A DNA stretch of 16,932 bases from NCBI GenBank assembly GCA_964452045.1, contig CAYVKM010000081.1, positions 1 through 16,932 of the forward strand, read 5' to 3'. Shown piece after piece: positions 1 through 7,861 of the stretch. The notes beneath the pieces were generated by a model. The model had not been told where the DNA came from. It saw nothing but the letters and a program-made list of their open reading frames with translations, and did no database searches. Both the position numbers and the translations under genes were made by a program. Position 1 is the stretch's first letter, and each line of letters opens with the position of its first letter. The stretch is from CAYVKM01 sp964452045 (GTDB lineage: Bacteria > Calditrichota > Calditrichia > RBG-13-44-9).

Positions 1-522
1 GAATATCTGCGTGATGAATTAAAATTATCGGAGATCTGGTTTATTCCCGCTAAAATTCATCCTTTAAAAGACAACCGGGGGATCACAAAGCCGGAGTACC
101 GGCTGGAAATGCTTAAATTAGCCATCTCAGACAACACTAACTTTAAGATTGATGATATCGAAATCCAACGCCAGGATGTATCTTACACTATAGATACTTT
201 AAAAGAATTAGCAGAGCGATACCGCTCCCAAAATCCGGAGTTCTATTTTTTTATCGGAATGGATAATGTGAATGAATTTCATCAATGGAAACAACCCGAG
301 GAAATTTTAGAGCGAAGCCAGGTAGTCGCTTTTGGTCGCCCCGGATTTACTCCGGATGAAAGCGCCAGGAAATATTTACCATCTATAAAGTTTGTGCATG
401 TACCGCTGCTGGAGATTTCTTCCACTTATATCAGAAAAAGGATCAAGGAAAAATGCTCGGTACGGTATCTGATTCCGGAACCCGTGGAAAGGTTCATAAA
501 AGAAAAAAACCTCTATATTTAA
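1..522 (+). CDS. nadD: Nicotinate-nucleotide adenylyltransferase (5' truncated by window edge)
   Basis: NadD transfers AMP from ATP to nicotinate mononucleotide, giving deamido-NAD in cytoplasmic NAD synthesis. The frame is open from base 1 (EYLRDELKL...), so the gene starts upstream of the window. The N-terminal GxFDPxHxGH nucleotide-binding motif is therefore missing because of the window edge, not because of decay. Visible family features are WFIPAKIHPLKD, the DVSYTIDTLKEL segment, the FFIGMDN strand (family FIxGxD), and the C-terminal ISSTYIRKRI motif. The ISSTxIR motif is followed by the usual VRYLIPEPVERFI helix. An internal ATG at 109 exists but would remove conserved sequence. A 76-base gap leads to accB. 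Identification is firm; only the start is unseen. Confidence 0.92.
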   Translation, partial: EYLRDELKLSEIWFIPAKIHPLKDNRGITKPEYRLEMLKLAISDNTNFKIDDIEIQRQDVSYTIDTLKELAERYRSQNPEFYFFIGMDNVNEFHQWKQPEEILERSQVVAFGRPGFTPDESARKYLPSIKFVHVPLLEISSTYIRKRIKEKCSVRYLIPEPVERFIKEKNLYI

Positions 523-589
523 GCAGGAAAATAAACCTTGCAAAAATTATGTGTACCATTTAAATTCATCAACTTGAGGATAAAAATCC

Positions 590-594
590 GGAGG
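590..594 (+). promoter_or_regulatory. Shine-Dalgarno site of accB
   Basis: GGAGG lies four bases before the ATG at 599 and fixes the accB start. It matches the GGAGG-type sites before most other genes here. Confidence 0.75.
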
Positions 595-598
595 ATTA

Positions 599-1081
599 AT
601 GAAATTTGATGAAATAAAAAGACTTATTAAAGTGGTGGAAAAGAGTAACATTGGTGAAATTGAAATTGTGGAAGAGGGAAGTAAAATAAGGATCTCCAAG
701 AACAGCAGTATGAAACAGGCTCAGGTGGTCAATTCACCAAATCCGGTTATGGTTACCTCAGAACCGAGTACACCTGTAGCGACTGAGGTAAAACCCGTTG
801 CTCCCACACCTGAAAAACCAGTCGAAGAAATTGCTGTTAATGGGGAAAAAGTTATCTCCCCAATGGTTGGTACTTTCTATCGTTCCCCGGCCCCAGATGC
901 GGATCCTTATGTTGAAGTGGGTGATACGGTAAAAGTAGGTCAAACCCTATGCATTATTGAAGCAATGAAACTAATGAATGAAATTCAATCCGAGGTGAGC
1001 GGGCGTGTCACAAAAATTCTGGTAGAAAATGCCCAGCCGGTCGAATACAATCAGGTCCTCTTTTTAATCGAAAAACAATAG
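599..1081 (+). CDS. accB: Acetyl-CoA carboxylase biotin carboxyl carrier protein
   Basis: AccB carries the biotin that shuttles carboxyl groups from biotin carboxylase to the carboxyltransferase, the first committed step of fatty acid synthesis. It has 160 residues, typical for the family. Residues 1-35 form the N-terminal domain (MKFDEIKRLIKVVEKSNI). Residues about 40-80 are a Pro/Ala/Val-rich flexible linker. Residues 83-160 are the biotinyl domain with SPMVGTFYRSP and the EAMKLMNE motif. The biotinylated lysine should be Lys124 (codon 968-970). The usual Met after that Lys is Leu, a known variant. accC follows after 27 bases, the usual accBC pair. The accA and accD carboxyltransferase genes are not in the window. 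Confidence 0.95.
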   Translation: MKFDEIKRLIKVVEKSNIGEIEIVEEGSKIRISKNSSMKQAQVVNSPNPVMVTSEPSTPVATEVKPVAPTPEKPVEEIAVNGEKVISPMVGTFYRSPAPDADPYVEVGDTVKVGQTLCIIEAMKLMNEIQSEVSGRVTKILVENAQPVEYNQVLFLIEKQ

Positions 1082-1108
1082 TATTCATCTATCCAGGGAG
1101 ACATCTTT

Positions 1109-2467
1109 TTGTTCAAGAAGGTTTTAATCGCAAATCGGGGTGAGATCGCCATCAGGATAATTCGAGCCTGTAAAGAACTGGGGATAAAAACTGTCGCGAT
1201 ATATTCCACCGTCGATGAAAATGCGCTTCACACGGTTTTTGCGGATGAAGCAGTCTGCATCGGTCCGTCCTCCAGTGGTCAGAGCTACCTGAATACGACC
1301 AGAATTATTTCTGCTGCAGAAATTACCGGTGCGGATGCCATCCACCCGGGATATGGATTTTTGGCGGAAAATGCGGAATTCGCCGAAGTCTGTAATTCCT
1401 GCGAAATTACATTTATCGGGCCATCGGCAGATAACATCAAGAGAATGGGCGATAAAGCAGAAGCGAAAAAAACCATGATTGAAGCGGGAGTACCGGTTGT
1501 ACCGGGCAGCGAAGGTGTAATTCAAAAGGAAGAGGAAGCAAAAAAACTGGCCAGTGAAATTGGCTATCCGGTTATGTTAAAAGCGGTAGCTGGTGGTGGC
1601 GGTAAAGGAATGAGAATCGTCCGGGACTCGACCACTATGGAAAATAGTTTCATGATGGCCCGGGCAGAAGCTGAAGCCGCATTTGGAAACGCCGGTTTAT
1701 ATATGGAGAAATACATCGAAAACCCGCGCCACATCGAAATACAACTTTTAGGCGATCAACATGGCAATGTTGTGCATCTGGGTGAACGCGAGTGCTCCAT
1801 TCAACGACGGCACCAAAAGCTAATCGAAGAATCTCCCTCTCCGATCGTAAATGAGAAAATGAGAAAAGAGATGGGAGAATCTGCGGTGAAAGGCGCATCC
1901 CATGTTGGGTATTACAGCACCGGAACCATGGAATTTCTGATAGATAAAAATTTGAACTATTATTTTATGGAAATGAATACCCGAATCCAGGTGGAGCATC
2001 CGGTTACGGAAATGGTATATAATGTGGATCTGATAAAAGAACAGATATTGGTTGCCACCGGAGAAAAACTGAGATTAAAGCAAACTGCTCTGAAGCCCCT
2101 GGGACATTCTATCGAATGCCGGATAAACGCGGAGGATCCGGCTAATAATTTTATTCCTTCCCCGGGCGAAATCACCTCCTTTTATCAACCCGGCGGGCCC
2201 GGAACCAGGGTGGATACTCACATATATGCAACTTACAAAATTCCCCCCTATTACGATTCACTGATAGCAAAACTCATCGTTCATGGTAAAGACCGGAAAG
2301 AAGCCATTGCCCGCCTGGCCAGGGCATTGGACGAATTCGTCATAGAGGGAATTAAAACGACCATACCATTTCACAAATATGTGATAAGAACGAAGGAGTT
2401 TATCTCCGGAAAATTTGATACGAACTTTATTGAAAAAATTTATAAAAAAGAATTAATCGAAACTTGA
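1109..2467 (+). CDS. accC: Biotin carboxylase subunit of acetyl-CoA carboxylase
   Basis: AccC is an ATP-grasp enzyme that carboxylates the biotin on AccB using bicarbonate and ATP. At 452 residues it matches the usual length of about 450. The N-terminal biotin-carboxylase fold begins FKKVLIANRGEIAIRI. The glycine-rich ATP loop KAVAGGGGKGMRIV lies near residue 160. The central ATP-grasp region has ERECSIQRRHQKLIEESPSP, and FMEMNTRIQVEHPVTEM carries the metal-binding Glu/Asn and catalytic Arg. The C-terminal domain includes GHSIECRINAEDP. The start is a TTG at 1109 with GGGAG eight bases upstream; no ATG fits the conserved N-terminus. The stop at 2465-2467 is directly followed by the ribosome site of gcvH, suggesting translational coupling. 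Confidence 0.95.
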   Translation: MFKKVLIANRGEIAIRIIRACKELGIKTVAIYSTVDENALHTVFADEAVCIGPSSSGQSYLNTTRIISAAEITGADAIHPGYGFLAENAEFAEVCNSCEITFIGPSADNIKRMGDKAEAKKTMIEAGVPVVPGSEGVIQKEEEAKKLASEIGYPVMLKAVAGGGGKGMRIVRDSTTMENSFMMARAEAEAAFGNAGLYMEKYIENPRHIEIQLLGDQHGNVVHLGERECSIQRRHQKLIEESPSPIVNEKMRKEMGESAVKGASHVGYYSTGTMEFLIDKNLNYYFMEMNTRIQVEHPVTEMVYNVDLIKEQILVATGEKLRLKQTALKPLGHSIECRINAEDPANNFIPSPGEITSFYQPGGPGTRVDTHIYATYKIPPYYDSLIAKLIVHGKDRKEAIARLARALDEFVIEGIKTTIPFHKYVIRTKEFISGKFDTNFIEKIYKKELIET

Positions 2468-2479
2468 TTGGAGGAAGAT

Positions 2480-2854
2480 ATGCAGATTCCAGGGAACCTT
2501 AAGTACACAAAAGATCATGAATGGGCCAAAATTGATGGTAATATTGCGACAATCGGCATCACGGATTTTGCCCAGAGCGAATTGGGTGATATCGTTTATG
2601 TGGAGCTGCCTGAAGTTGGCACACAAACCAAACAAGGTGAAAGTTTTGGGACAATCGAAGCGGTAAAAGCGGTATCGGATATGTTTTCGCCTCTCACCGG
2701 AGAAGTTGCTGAAGTGAATACCGGTTTATCGGATAAACCGGAAGTCATTAACAAAGATCCGTATGGTGACGGGTGGATCATTAAGATCAAATTCTCCAAT
2801 AAGACGGAAGTAGATAATTTGTTGGATAAATCCAAATACGAAGAATTGATCTAA
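2480..2854 (+). CDS. gcvH: Glycine cleavage system H protein (lipoyl carrier)
   Basis: GcvH carries the methylamine group of glycine on a lipoyl-lysine arm between the P, T and L proteins of the glycine cleavage system. It can also act as a lipoate donor in lipoyl relay pathways. The ATG at 2480 gives 124 residues, with GGAGG at 2470-2474 five bases upstream. A TTG at 2468 is possible in frame but would overlap the ribosome site. Family features are LKYTKDHEWAKIDG at the N-terminus and GDIVYVELPEVG in the middle. The lipoylation motif is GTIEAVKAVSD with the modified Lys63 (codon 2666-2668), and DPYGDGWIIKIK lies near the C-terminus. It is tightly linked to accBC rather than to gcvT or gcvP, which are absent here. 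Confidence 0.94.
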   Translation: MQIPGNLKYTKDHEWAKIDGNIATIGITDFAQSELGDIVYVELPEVGTQTKQGESFGTIEAVKAVSDMFSPLTGEVAEVNTGLSDKPEVINKDPYGDGWIIKIKFSNKTEVDNLLDKSKYEELI

Positions 2855-2904
2855 AGTTGGATGTAATTTTAAGTTGTTGAAAATTTTAGGATCGGGATAG
2901 TTGA

Positions 2905-3933
2905 ATGCAAAAAGCACTTATTGTTGATGATAATGATGATATGCTGGATACCCTGGAGCACCTCTTTCATTTTTATGAATTCGAAGTTGTCCGGGCAGTG
3001 AATGGTCAGGAAGGAATCACCAAAGCGGAAAGTGAAAATCCGGATATCATTATCCTGGACGCTCTAATGCCGGTAATGAATGGTTTCGACGCCTGTAAAG
3101 TGCTCAAGAACAGTCCCAAGACAAAAGATATCCCGGTGGTATTTCTTTCGGCAAATTATATTGAAGATGAGCACCGCATTATGGGTTTGGAGCTTGGTGC
3201 GGATGATTATATCCTGAAACCTTTCAATGCAAAAGAATTAATCGCCCGGGTGAAATCCATTTTACACAAAAAACACCTGTTGAAAAGTTTAAAGGAAGAT
3301 AACCTTCAGCTGGTGGAAGAAAAATCCAGCGCACTGAAAGAGCTGGAGGAATTAAAGAAAAAAACCAGTGAATTGGAAGCCGGGCAGACCACCGATCCTT
3401 TAACTGGTTTATATAATCTGCCTTTTCTCAATAAGCGATTGGCTGAAGAGCTATCCCGGGCAAAGCGGTATAAAAATGAATTATCCCTGGTGGTGATCGA
3501 TGTGGATCTGTTTCACCATATAAATGATGTGTTTGGTGAACAAACCGGCGATTATATTCTTATGAGAATTTCCAACGTCATTCTGAATAATACCAGGCAT
3601 ACTGATGTTGTATTCCGTTCCGACAGCAATAAGTTTGTGATTATACTACCCCATACCGATGAAACCGGCGCATACTACGAGGCGGAACGTATAAGGTCTG
3701 CAATAAATCAAACCAGTTTTTTTGACCAGGATTTTTACGAGCTCAAGAAATTGTCACCCAAACGAAAACAGGAATATCAAAAAGTAACCATTAGCGCGGG
3801 CATTATCGAATTAGATCTTAAGGCCGTTAAAAAAGTTCAGGAAGCACTGAACCTGGCGGAAAAGCCCTTGCAATATGCGAAAAACAACGGCAGGAATCAG
3901 GCGGTTCGTTTTTCAAAGTTGACTACAAAATAA
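2905..3933 (+). CDS. Response regulator: receiver domain plus degenerate GGDEF domain
   Basis: The protein has 342 residues. Residues 1-120 are a CheY-like receiver domain with the acidic pocket VDDNDD, phospho-acceptor Asp52 (ILDALMP), Ser82 and Lys105 (ILKPF). Residues about 125-160 are a Glu/Lys-rich, probably coiled-coil linker (LKELEELKKKTSELE). Residues about 163-335 have a GGDEF fold, starting TTDPLTGLYNLPFLNKRL and including DVDLFHHIND with the metal-binding Asp199. The signature that should read GG(D/E)EF is DSNKF (residues 240-244, within FRSDSNKFVIILP). Both glycines and the catalytic acidic residue are therefore gone. Diguanylate cyclase activity is unlikely; a GTP-sensing or protein-interaction role is an inference. 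The ATG at 2905 has only a weak GGGA-like site. A second receiver protein follows after 53 bases. Confidence 0.85.
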   Translation: MQKALIVDDNDDMLDTLEHLFHFYEFEVVRAVNGQEGITKAESENPDIIILDALMPVMNGFDACKVLKNSPKTKDIPVVFLSANYIEDEHRIMGLELGADDYILKPFNAKELIARVKSILHKKHLLKSLKEDNLQLVEEKSSALKELEELKKKTSELEAGQTTDPLTGLYNLPFLNKRLAEELSRAKRYKNELSLVVIDVDLFHHINDVFGEQTGDYILMRISNVILNNTRHTDVVFRSDSNKFVIILPHTDETGAYYEAERIRSAINQTSFFDQDFYELKKLSPKRKQEYQKVTISAGIIELDLKAVKKVQEALNLAEKPLQYAKNNGRNQAVRFSKLTTK

Positions 3934-3986
3934 TCAGCAATATTAACCAGATAATCATTTTTATAAGGCTTTTGGACTTTAATTAA

Positions 3987-4730
3987 ATGAGCACAAAAGA
4001 AAAAATATTGATTGTTGACGATAATCCTCATGTTCTTAAACTTTTACGGATCAGTCTGGAAAAAGCCGGATATGAAGTTCACACCGCCGAAAATGGTGAT
4101 CAGGGATTGGAAAAGACGCAGCAGGAGAAACCGGACTTAATTGTTTCGGATGTGATGATGCCGGAAACCGATGGTATTGAGTTTTGCTGGATGGTACGGG
4201 AAAATTCGGAAATCCCCATGGTTCCCTTCATCTTTCTGACCAGTTTGAGCGATAAAGAAATGGAGATCCGTGGTTTCCGGGCCGGGGCAGATGAATATCT
4301 GATAAAACCAGTGGATCGAAATGTTCTTCTGGAAAAGGTGAGAACACTGCTGAACCGGGCCAAGCGGGTGAAAAGCATGGATGACGAGGAAGCGCCCCAG
4401 GTTAAAGGATTTGAAGGCAACTTGGCAGACCTTTCCCTGGCTGAAGTGGTTCAGTTGCTGAATTTGAATAAAAGAAGCGGCACACTGGAAGTGATCGGCA
4501 AACAGGCCGGCAAAATTATTTTTGATAATGGCAATATGACCTTTGCGGAAATTGATGATGTGGTAGCGGAGGAAGCAATCAATAAAATGGTGATGTACCG
4601 CAAAGGTAGGTTTAAATTCGAACCGAAAGTGGGCAAATATAAAGCCAATATTCAGGGTTCTACCATGAATATTCTATTGGAAGCCTGCCGGCTGATGGAC
4701 GAAGCAGATTTGAAGAAGCATAATGAATAA
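3987..4730 (+). CDS. Response regulator: receiver domain plus DUF4388 (PATAN) domain
   Basis: The protein has 247 residues. Residues 1-125 are a receiver domain (KILIVDDNPHVLKLL) with phospho-acceptor Asp55 (LIVSDVMMPE), Thr85 (FIFLTS) and Lys107 (YLIKPVD). After a charged linker, residues about 142-240 match DUF4388/PATAN. That domain starts GFEGNLADLSLAEVVQLLNLNKRSG, then runs GKIIFDNGNMTFAE, a VAEEAINKM helix and GRFKFEP. PATAN domains are found in gliding and cyanobacterial PatA-type regulators and are thought to mediate protein contacts rather than DNA binding. No DNA-binding domain is visible. No clear Shine-Dalgarno site precedes the ATG, so it may be translated after the preceding gene. 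No histidine kinase is in the window, so the phosphodonor is unknown. Confidence 0.85.
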   Translation: MSTKEKILIVDDNPHVLKLLRISLEKAGYEVHTAENGDQGLEKTQQEKPDLIVSDVMMPETDGIEFCWMVRENSEIPMVPFIFLTSLSDKEMEIRGFRAGADEYLIKPVDRNVLLEKVRTLLNRAKRVKSMDDEEAPQVKGFEGNLADLSLAEVVQLLNLNKRSGTLEVIGKQAGKIIFDNGNMTFAEIDDVVAEEAINKMVMYRKGRFKFEPKVGKYKANIQGSTMNILLEACRLMDEADLKKHNE

Positions 4731-4820
4731 TGTGTTTAGTAGAAACTTTTTGACTTTCTCATTCACTCCAAATTTTTCATCCCAAGTAATAAATCGGTCA
4801 CTTTTAAATATTAACGAAAA

Positions 4821-4841
4821 TCACCAATTCACAATTGGTGA
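4821..4841. promoter_or_regulatory. Perfect inverted repeat upstream of the transglutaminase gene, operator-like
   Basis: TCACCAATT, CAC, AATTGGTGA: nine-base perfect arms around a three-base spacer, ending 61 bases before the ATG at 4903. A second dyad, TTCAC-N5-GTGAA, overlaps it at 4828-4842. There is no T run after it, so it does not look like a terminator. A dimeric repressor or activator site is the simplest reading. The rest of the 172-base gap (4731-4902) shows no gene and no convincing promoter. Confidence 0.45.
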
Positions 4842-4902
4842 ACGTCTATTTGCAAAATGGCTCCATTTAATTATTTACGAAATTCTTTAAGGAGATTTGT
4901 TC

Positions 4903-6498
4903 ATGTCTATCAAAAAGTATAGCATTTTCATGTTTTTGCTATTGATGGTATCATTATCCTTTTCTCATCCCGGAACGGTTGTGAACAGCTTCAAAACACC
5001 ATACCACTTTTCAACCGGATTGACATTTGATGGAAAGTATCTCTGGGTGGCAGATTATAAGGCAGACAAACTGGTCGCGGTTGATCCTGCTAAAGGTGAT
5101 GTGATCCGGGAAATACCCTCGCCCGGCTTCTGGCCAATGGGACTTGCCTGGGATGGAAAATATTTATGGAATGCGGATTCCAAAGAGAAAAAGATTTTCA
5201 AAATTGATCCGGCTGACGGTACAATTCTGTTTGCCATCGATTCCCCCTCCGATAATCCGGAAGGCCTGGCCTGGGACGGAAAAACCTTATGGGTGAGCGA
5301 TGCCAGAAGCGATGAAATCATGAAAATAGATCTGAGTGATGGTACAGCGGTAGAAAAGTTTGACTCCCCGGCAAAGTATCCTCAGGGTTTAACCTTCGAC
5401 GGCATGTATTTATGGTGTTCCGACCGGATGCAGGATGAGATCTACATGATTGACCCCTCTTCGGGTGAAGTGATTCTGGTGATGGATTCTCCCGGACCCT
5501 ATCCCAGAGGGATGGCCTGGGATGGTACCTATCTCTGGAATCTGGATTATCAAAACGACCGGATTTATAAACTGATCCGGAAAGATGATGAGATCTATAC
5601 CTTGAAAAATCAGAGAAACGCCCGGATTACTTTTACCCATGAGGTGAAGGCAAACGGAACGGGACAGATAAAGGATCTAAATGTTTTTATTGCCATTCCG
5701 GAAGATATGCCTCAACAAAAGATCAAAACCAAAAAATTCCTGCCGGCAGACTATAAAACTGTGAAGGATAAATGGAACCAGTCCTTTGCCCAGTTTAACT
5801 ATAGGGATATTCCGGCCGACCAAATCGTAAATTCCACCATGGTGGTTGAAGCCCGGATATCGGATATCCATTACTTTATCTTTCCGGATAAATGTGGAAA
5901 GTTATCGGACATCCCGCAGGATATCAAAAAATTGTATACCGCAAATGGCAGCAAATATATGATCCAGGATGATTATATAAAAAACCTGGCGAAGAAAATT
6001 GTGGGGGAGGAGCAGAATCCCTACTGGGTTGCCCACAAAATTTTCGATTACGTGAGAGAGAATCTGGAATACAAACTGGAAGGTGGCTGGAATGTGGCAC
6101 CAGTGGTGTTAAAACGGGGAACCGGCTCGTGCTCGGAATATACTTTCAGCTATATCGCTCTGTGTCGGGCAGCGGGATTGCCTGCCCGTTATGTGGGCAG
6201 CATTGTGGTTCGCGGGGACGATGCCAGCCTGGATGATGTTTTTCACCGCTGGCCGGAGGTATATCTGCCCAATTATGGCTGGATTCCCATCGATCCCCAG
6301 GGTGGGGATAAGCCCCTGCCCAGAGACCGGGTGATGAATATCGGACATTTGTCTAACCGGTTCCTGATCACCACCCAGGGCGGCGGGGATTCGGAATATA
6401 TTGGCTGGTACTATAATTCTTATGAAACGTATACCTGTGATCCTCAGGTAAAAGTCAACATTGAGACCTTTGGTGAATGGCAGCCCCTGGAAAATTAA
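4903..6498 (+). CDS. Secreted beta-propeller-like repeat protein with C-terminal transglutaminase-like domain
   Basis: The ATG at 4903, with GGAG at 4891-4894, gives 531 residues; a TTG two codons upstream is less likely. Residues 1-22 are a signal peptide (KKY..FLLLMVSLSFS). Residues about 30-225 hold five repeats beginning GLTFDGKYLW or GLAWDGKYLW at residues 39, 80, 121, 162 and 203. The period is exactly 41 residues, as in YVTN/NHL/SMP-30-type propeller blades. Residues about 225-350 are a linker of unknown fold. Residues about 360-475 match the transglutaminase-like (papain-fold) core. Its apparent triad is Cys410 (GTGSCSEYT), His448 (FHRWPEVYL) and Asp464 (IPIDPQ). These domains usually act as proteases, amidases or crosslinking enzymes. 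Its substrate is unknown. It probably acts in the periplasm or outside the cell. A dehydrogenase gene follows after 68 bases. Confidence 0.85.
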   Translation: MSIKKYSIFMFLLLMVSLSFSHPGTVVNSFKTPYHFSTGLTFDGKYLWVADYKADKLVAVDPAKGDVIREIPSPGFWPMGLAWDGKYLWNADSKEKKIFKIDPADGTILFAIDSPSDNPEGLAWDGKTLWVSDARSDEIMKIDLSDGTAVEKFDSPAKYPQGLTFDGMYLWCSDRMQDEIYMIDPSSGEVILVMDSPGPYPRGMAWDGTYLWNLDYQNDRIYKLIRKDDEIYTLKNQRNARITFTHEVKANGTGQIKDLNVFIAIPEDMPQQKIKTKKFLPADYKTVKDKWNQSFAQFNYRDIPADQIVNSTMVVEARISDIHYFIFPDKCGKLSDIPQDIKKLYTANGSKYMIQDDYIKNLAKKIVGEEQNPYWVAHKIFDYVRENLEYKLEGGWNVAPVVLKRGTGSCSEYTFSYIALCRAAGLPARYVGSIVVRGDDASLDDVFHRWPEVYLPNYGWIPIDPQGGDKPLPRDRVMNIGHLSNRFLITTQGGGDSEYIGWYYNSYETYTCDPQVKVNIETFGEWQPLEN

Positions 6499-6566
6499 TA
6501 CCGGATGGTTTTTAGGGTAAACCAGAAATGACACAATAGAAGACGATTTCAGAACGGAGGTATCGA

Positions 6567-7706
6567 GTGGAAAAAAAGCATTATAAGGTTGTGATTGCCG
6601 GGGCAGGGGGAATTGGCTGGGCGGCTGGATTATTGTTAAGGGAGATTGGTGATTTTAAAGTCGATTTGTTTATTGGGGACCGTTACAAGACTGTTGCCCA
6701 GAATGCTGCCCAGTGGATTCAGCAAAATTCATCAAATACCGGAAAGGTGGAAAATTTTGACATGCCGGCCCGGGAATCGGATGAGAATTTCGACCGGATT
6801 CTGGCACAAACCAATATCGTTCTGGATTGCCTGCCGGGAGACCAGGCACCCCGGATTGCCCGCCTCGCCTACAAACACAAAATACATTATGCTAACCTTA
6901 CTGAATATGTCAAAGAAACCAACGAAGTGATGAACATCGCCCGGGATGCCGGGACCGGATTCATCCTGCAAACCGGCCTGGCTCCGGGTTTTGTGGATGT
7001 GCTGGCCAATGGCTTATTTCAGTCATTCTGCAAACAGTTTAAGGTGGATAAAGTAGACTCTGTTTTTATGAAAGTCGGTGCCCTGACCCATACCGCCTAT
7101 CCGCCGCATTATTACGGATTTACCTGGAGTCCGGTTGGCGTGGCCACCCTTTATGTAAAACCTGCAGAAATCATCCGGAATTATGAAGTGACCAGTAAAG
7201 CTTCCCTTACCGAAAGATCCAGGATCATCCTGAATGGGGTGGAGTATGAAGAGGATTTGACCTCAGGCGGTGCGGCAGATTTACCCAAAGCCCTGGCGGG
7301 AAAGACCAGAAATCTCGATTATAAAACGTTGCGTTATCCCGGACATTATTCCTGGATCGATGGCCTTTTGCGGCATATTCCCCATGGCGAGGACCGGGTG
7401 AAAAAACTCCAGGAAAAAATGGAACAAATGATTCCCATGGTGGAGGATGATGTGGTGGTGTTATATGCCTCGGTGACCGGTCATGATCAGCAGAATAAAT
7501 TGCGGATCATGGAAAAATTTTACCAGATAAAACCGCTGATAGTGGCAGGAAAAGCGTTGCGGGCTATCCAGGCGACCACTGCGGCCGGACTGGTAGAATC
7601 CGCCCGGTTGCTCTTAACCGGCAAGTATAAAGGATGCATTCTTCAGAGCCAGATCGACCCGGTTGCCTTTCTGGAAGGGCCGTTTGTTTCTTATGTTTAT
7701 AAGTAA
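6567..7706 (+). CDS. Saccharopine dehydrogenase-like NAD(P)-binding oxidoreductase
   Basis: The protein has 379 residues. The start is a GTG at 6567 with GGAGG at 6556-6560, six bases upstream. The N-terminal Rossmann fold begins YKVVIAGAGGIGWAAGLLLREIG (GxGxxG pattern GAGGIG). VLDCLPGDQA follows, a segment typical of the Sacchrp_dh_NADP family. The middle QTGLAPGFVDVLANGLF and the C-terminal TRNLDYKTLRYPGH resemble lysine-forming saccharopine dehydrogenase domains. It is cytoplasmic, with no signal or membrane segment. True saccharopine dehydrogenase activity is not shown; homologues in this family also act in polyamine or opine-like metabolism. It lies 68 bases after the transglutaminase gene, so cotranscription is plausible, but no shared pathway is evident. 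It converges with the lipoprotein gene that ends at 7862. Confidence 0.8.
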   Translation: MEKKHYKVVIAGAGGIGWAAGLLLREIGDFKVDLFIGDRYKTVAQNAAQWIQQNSSNTGKVENFDMPARESDENFDRILAQTNIVLDCLPGDQAPRIARLAYKHKIHYANLTEYVKETNEVMNIARDAGTGFILQTGLAPGFVDVLANGLFQSFCKQFKVDKVDSVFMKVGALTHTAYPPHYYGFTWSPVGVATLYVKPAEIIRNYEVTSKASLTERSRIILNGVEYEEDLTSGGAADLPKALAGKTRNLDYKTLRYPGHYSWIDGLLRHIPHGEDRVKKLQEKMEQMIPMVEDDVVVLYASVTGHDQQNKLRIMEKFYQIKPLIVAGKALRAIQATTAAGLVESARLLLTGKYKGCILQSQIDPVAFLEGPFVSYVYK

Positions 7707-7738
7707 TTTTATTAAATGGAATTAATAGAACTGTTATA

Positions 7739-7770
7739 AATAAAGTGACAATATTTTATTAGATTTTTTT
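7739..7770 (+). terminator. Weak candidate terminator after the dehydrogenase gene
   Basis: AATAAA (7739-7744) can pair with TTTATT (7755-7760), followed by seven T bases at 7764-7770. The stem is A/T only and the loop is ten bases, so this is a poor intrinsic terminator. Nothing better is visible in the 155-base convergent gap 7707-7861, and no gene is seen there. Confidence 0.2.
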
Positions 7771-7861
7771 AGAGATAATTCGAGTTCAAGAAACCTCTTT
7801 ATAATTACTAGTATACATAGTCTTTTATGTACAAAGATAGATCGTCTCTGATCTTAAAGCT

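Noticed and set aside
4897..4902. TTG start two codons before the transglutaminase gene's ATG
   Set aside because: The ATG at 4903 has better spacing from GGAG and begins a normal signal peptide.
6109..6534. Minus-strand open frame of 141 codons opposite the transglutaminase domain
   Set aside because: It is a shadow of the triad-containing coding strand, with no motif of its own.
6646..6930. Plus-strand open frame of 94 codons in another frame of the dehydrogenase gene
   Set aside because: It overlaps the Rossmann-fold region fully and has no ribosome site or recognisable product.
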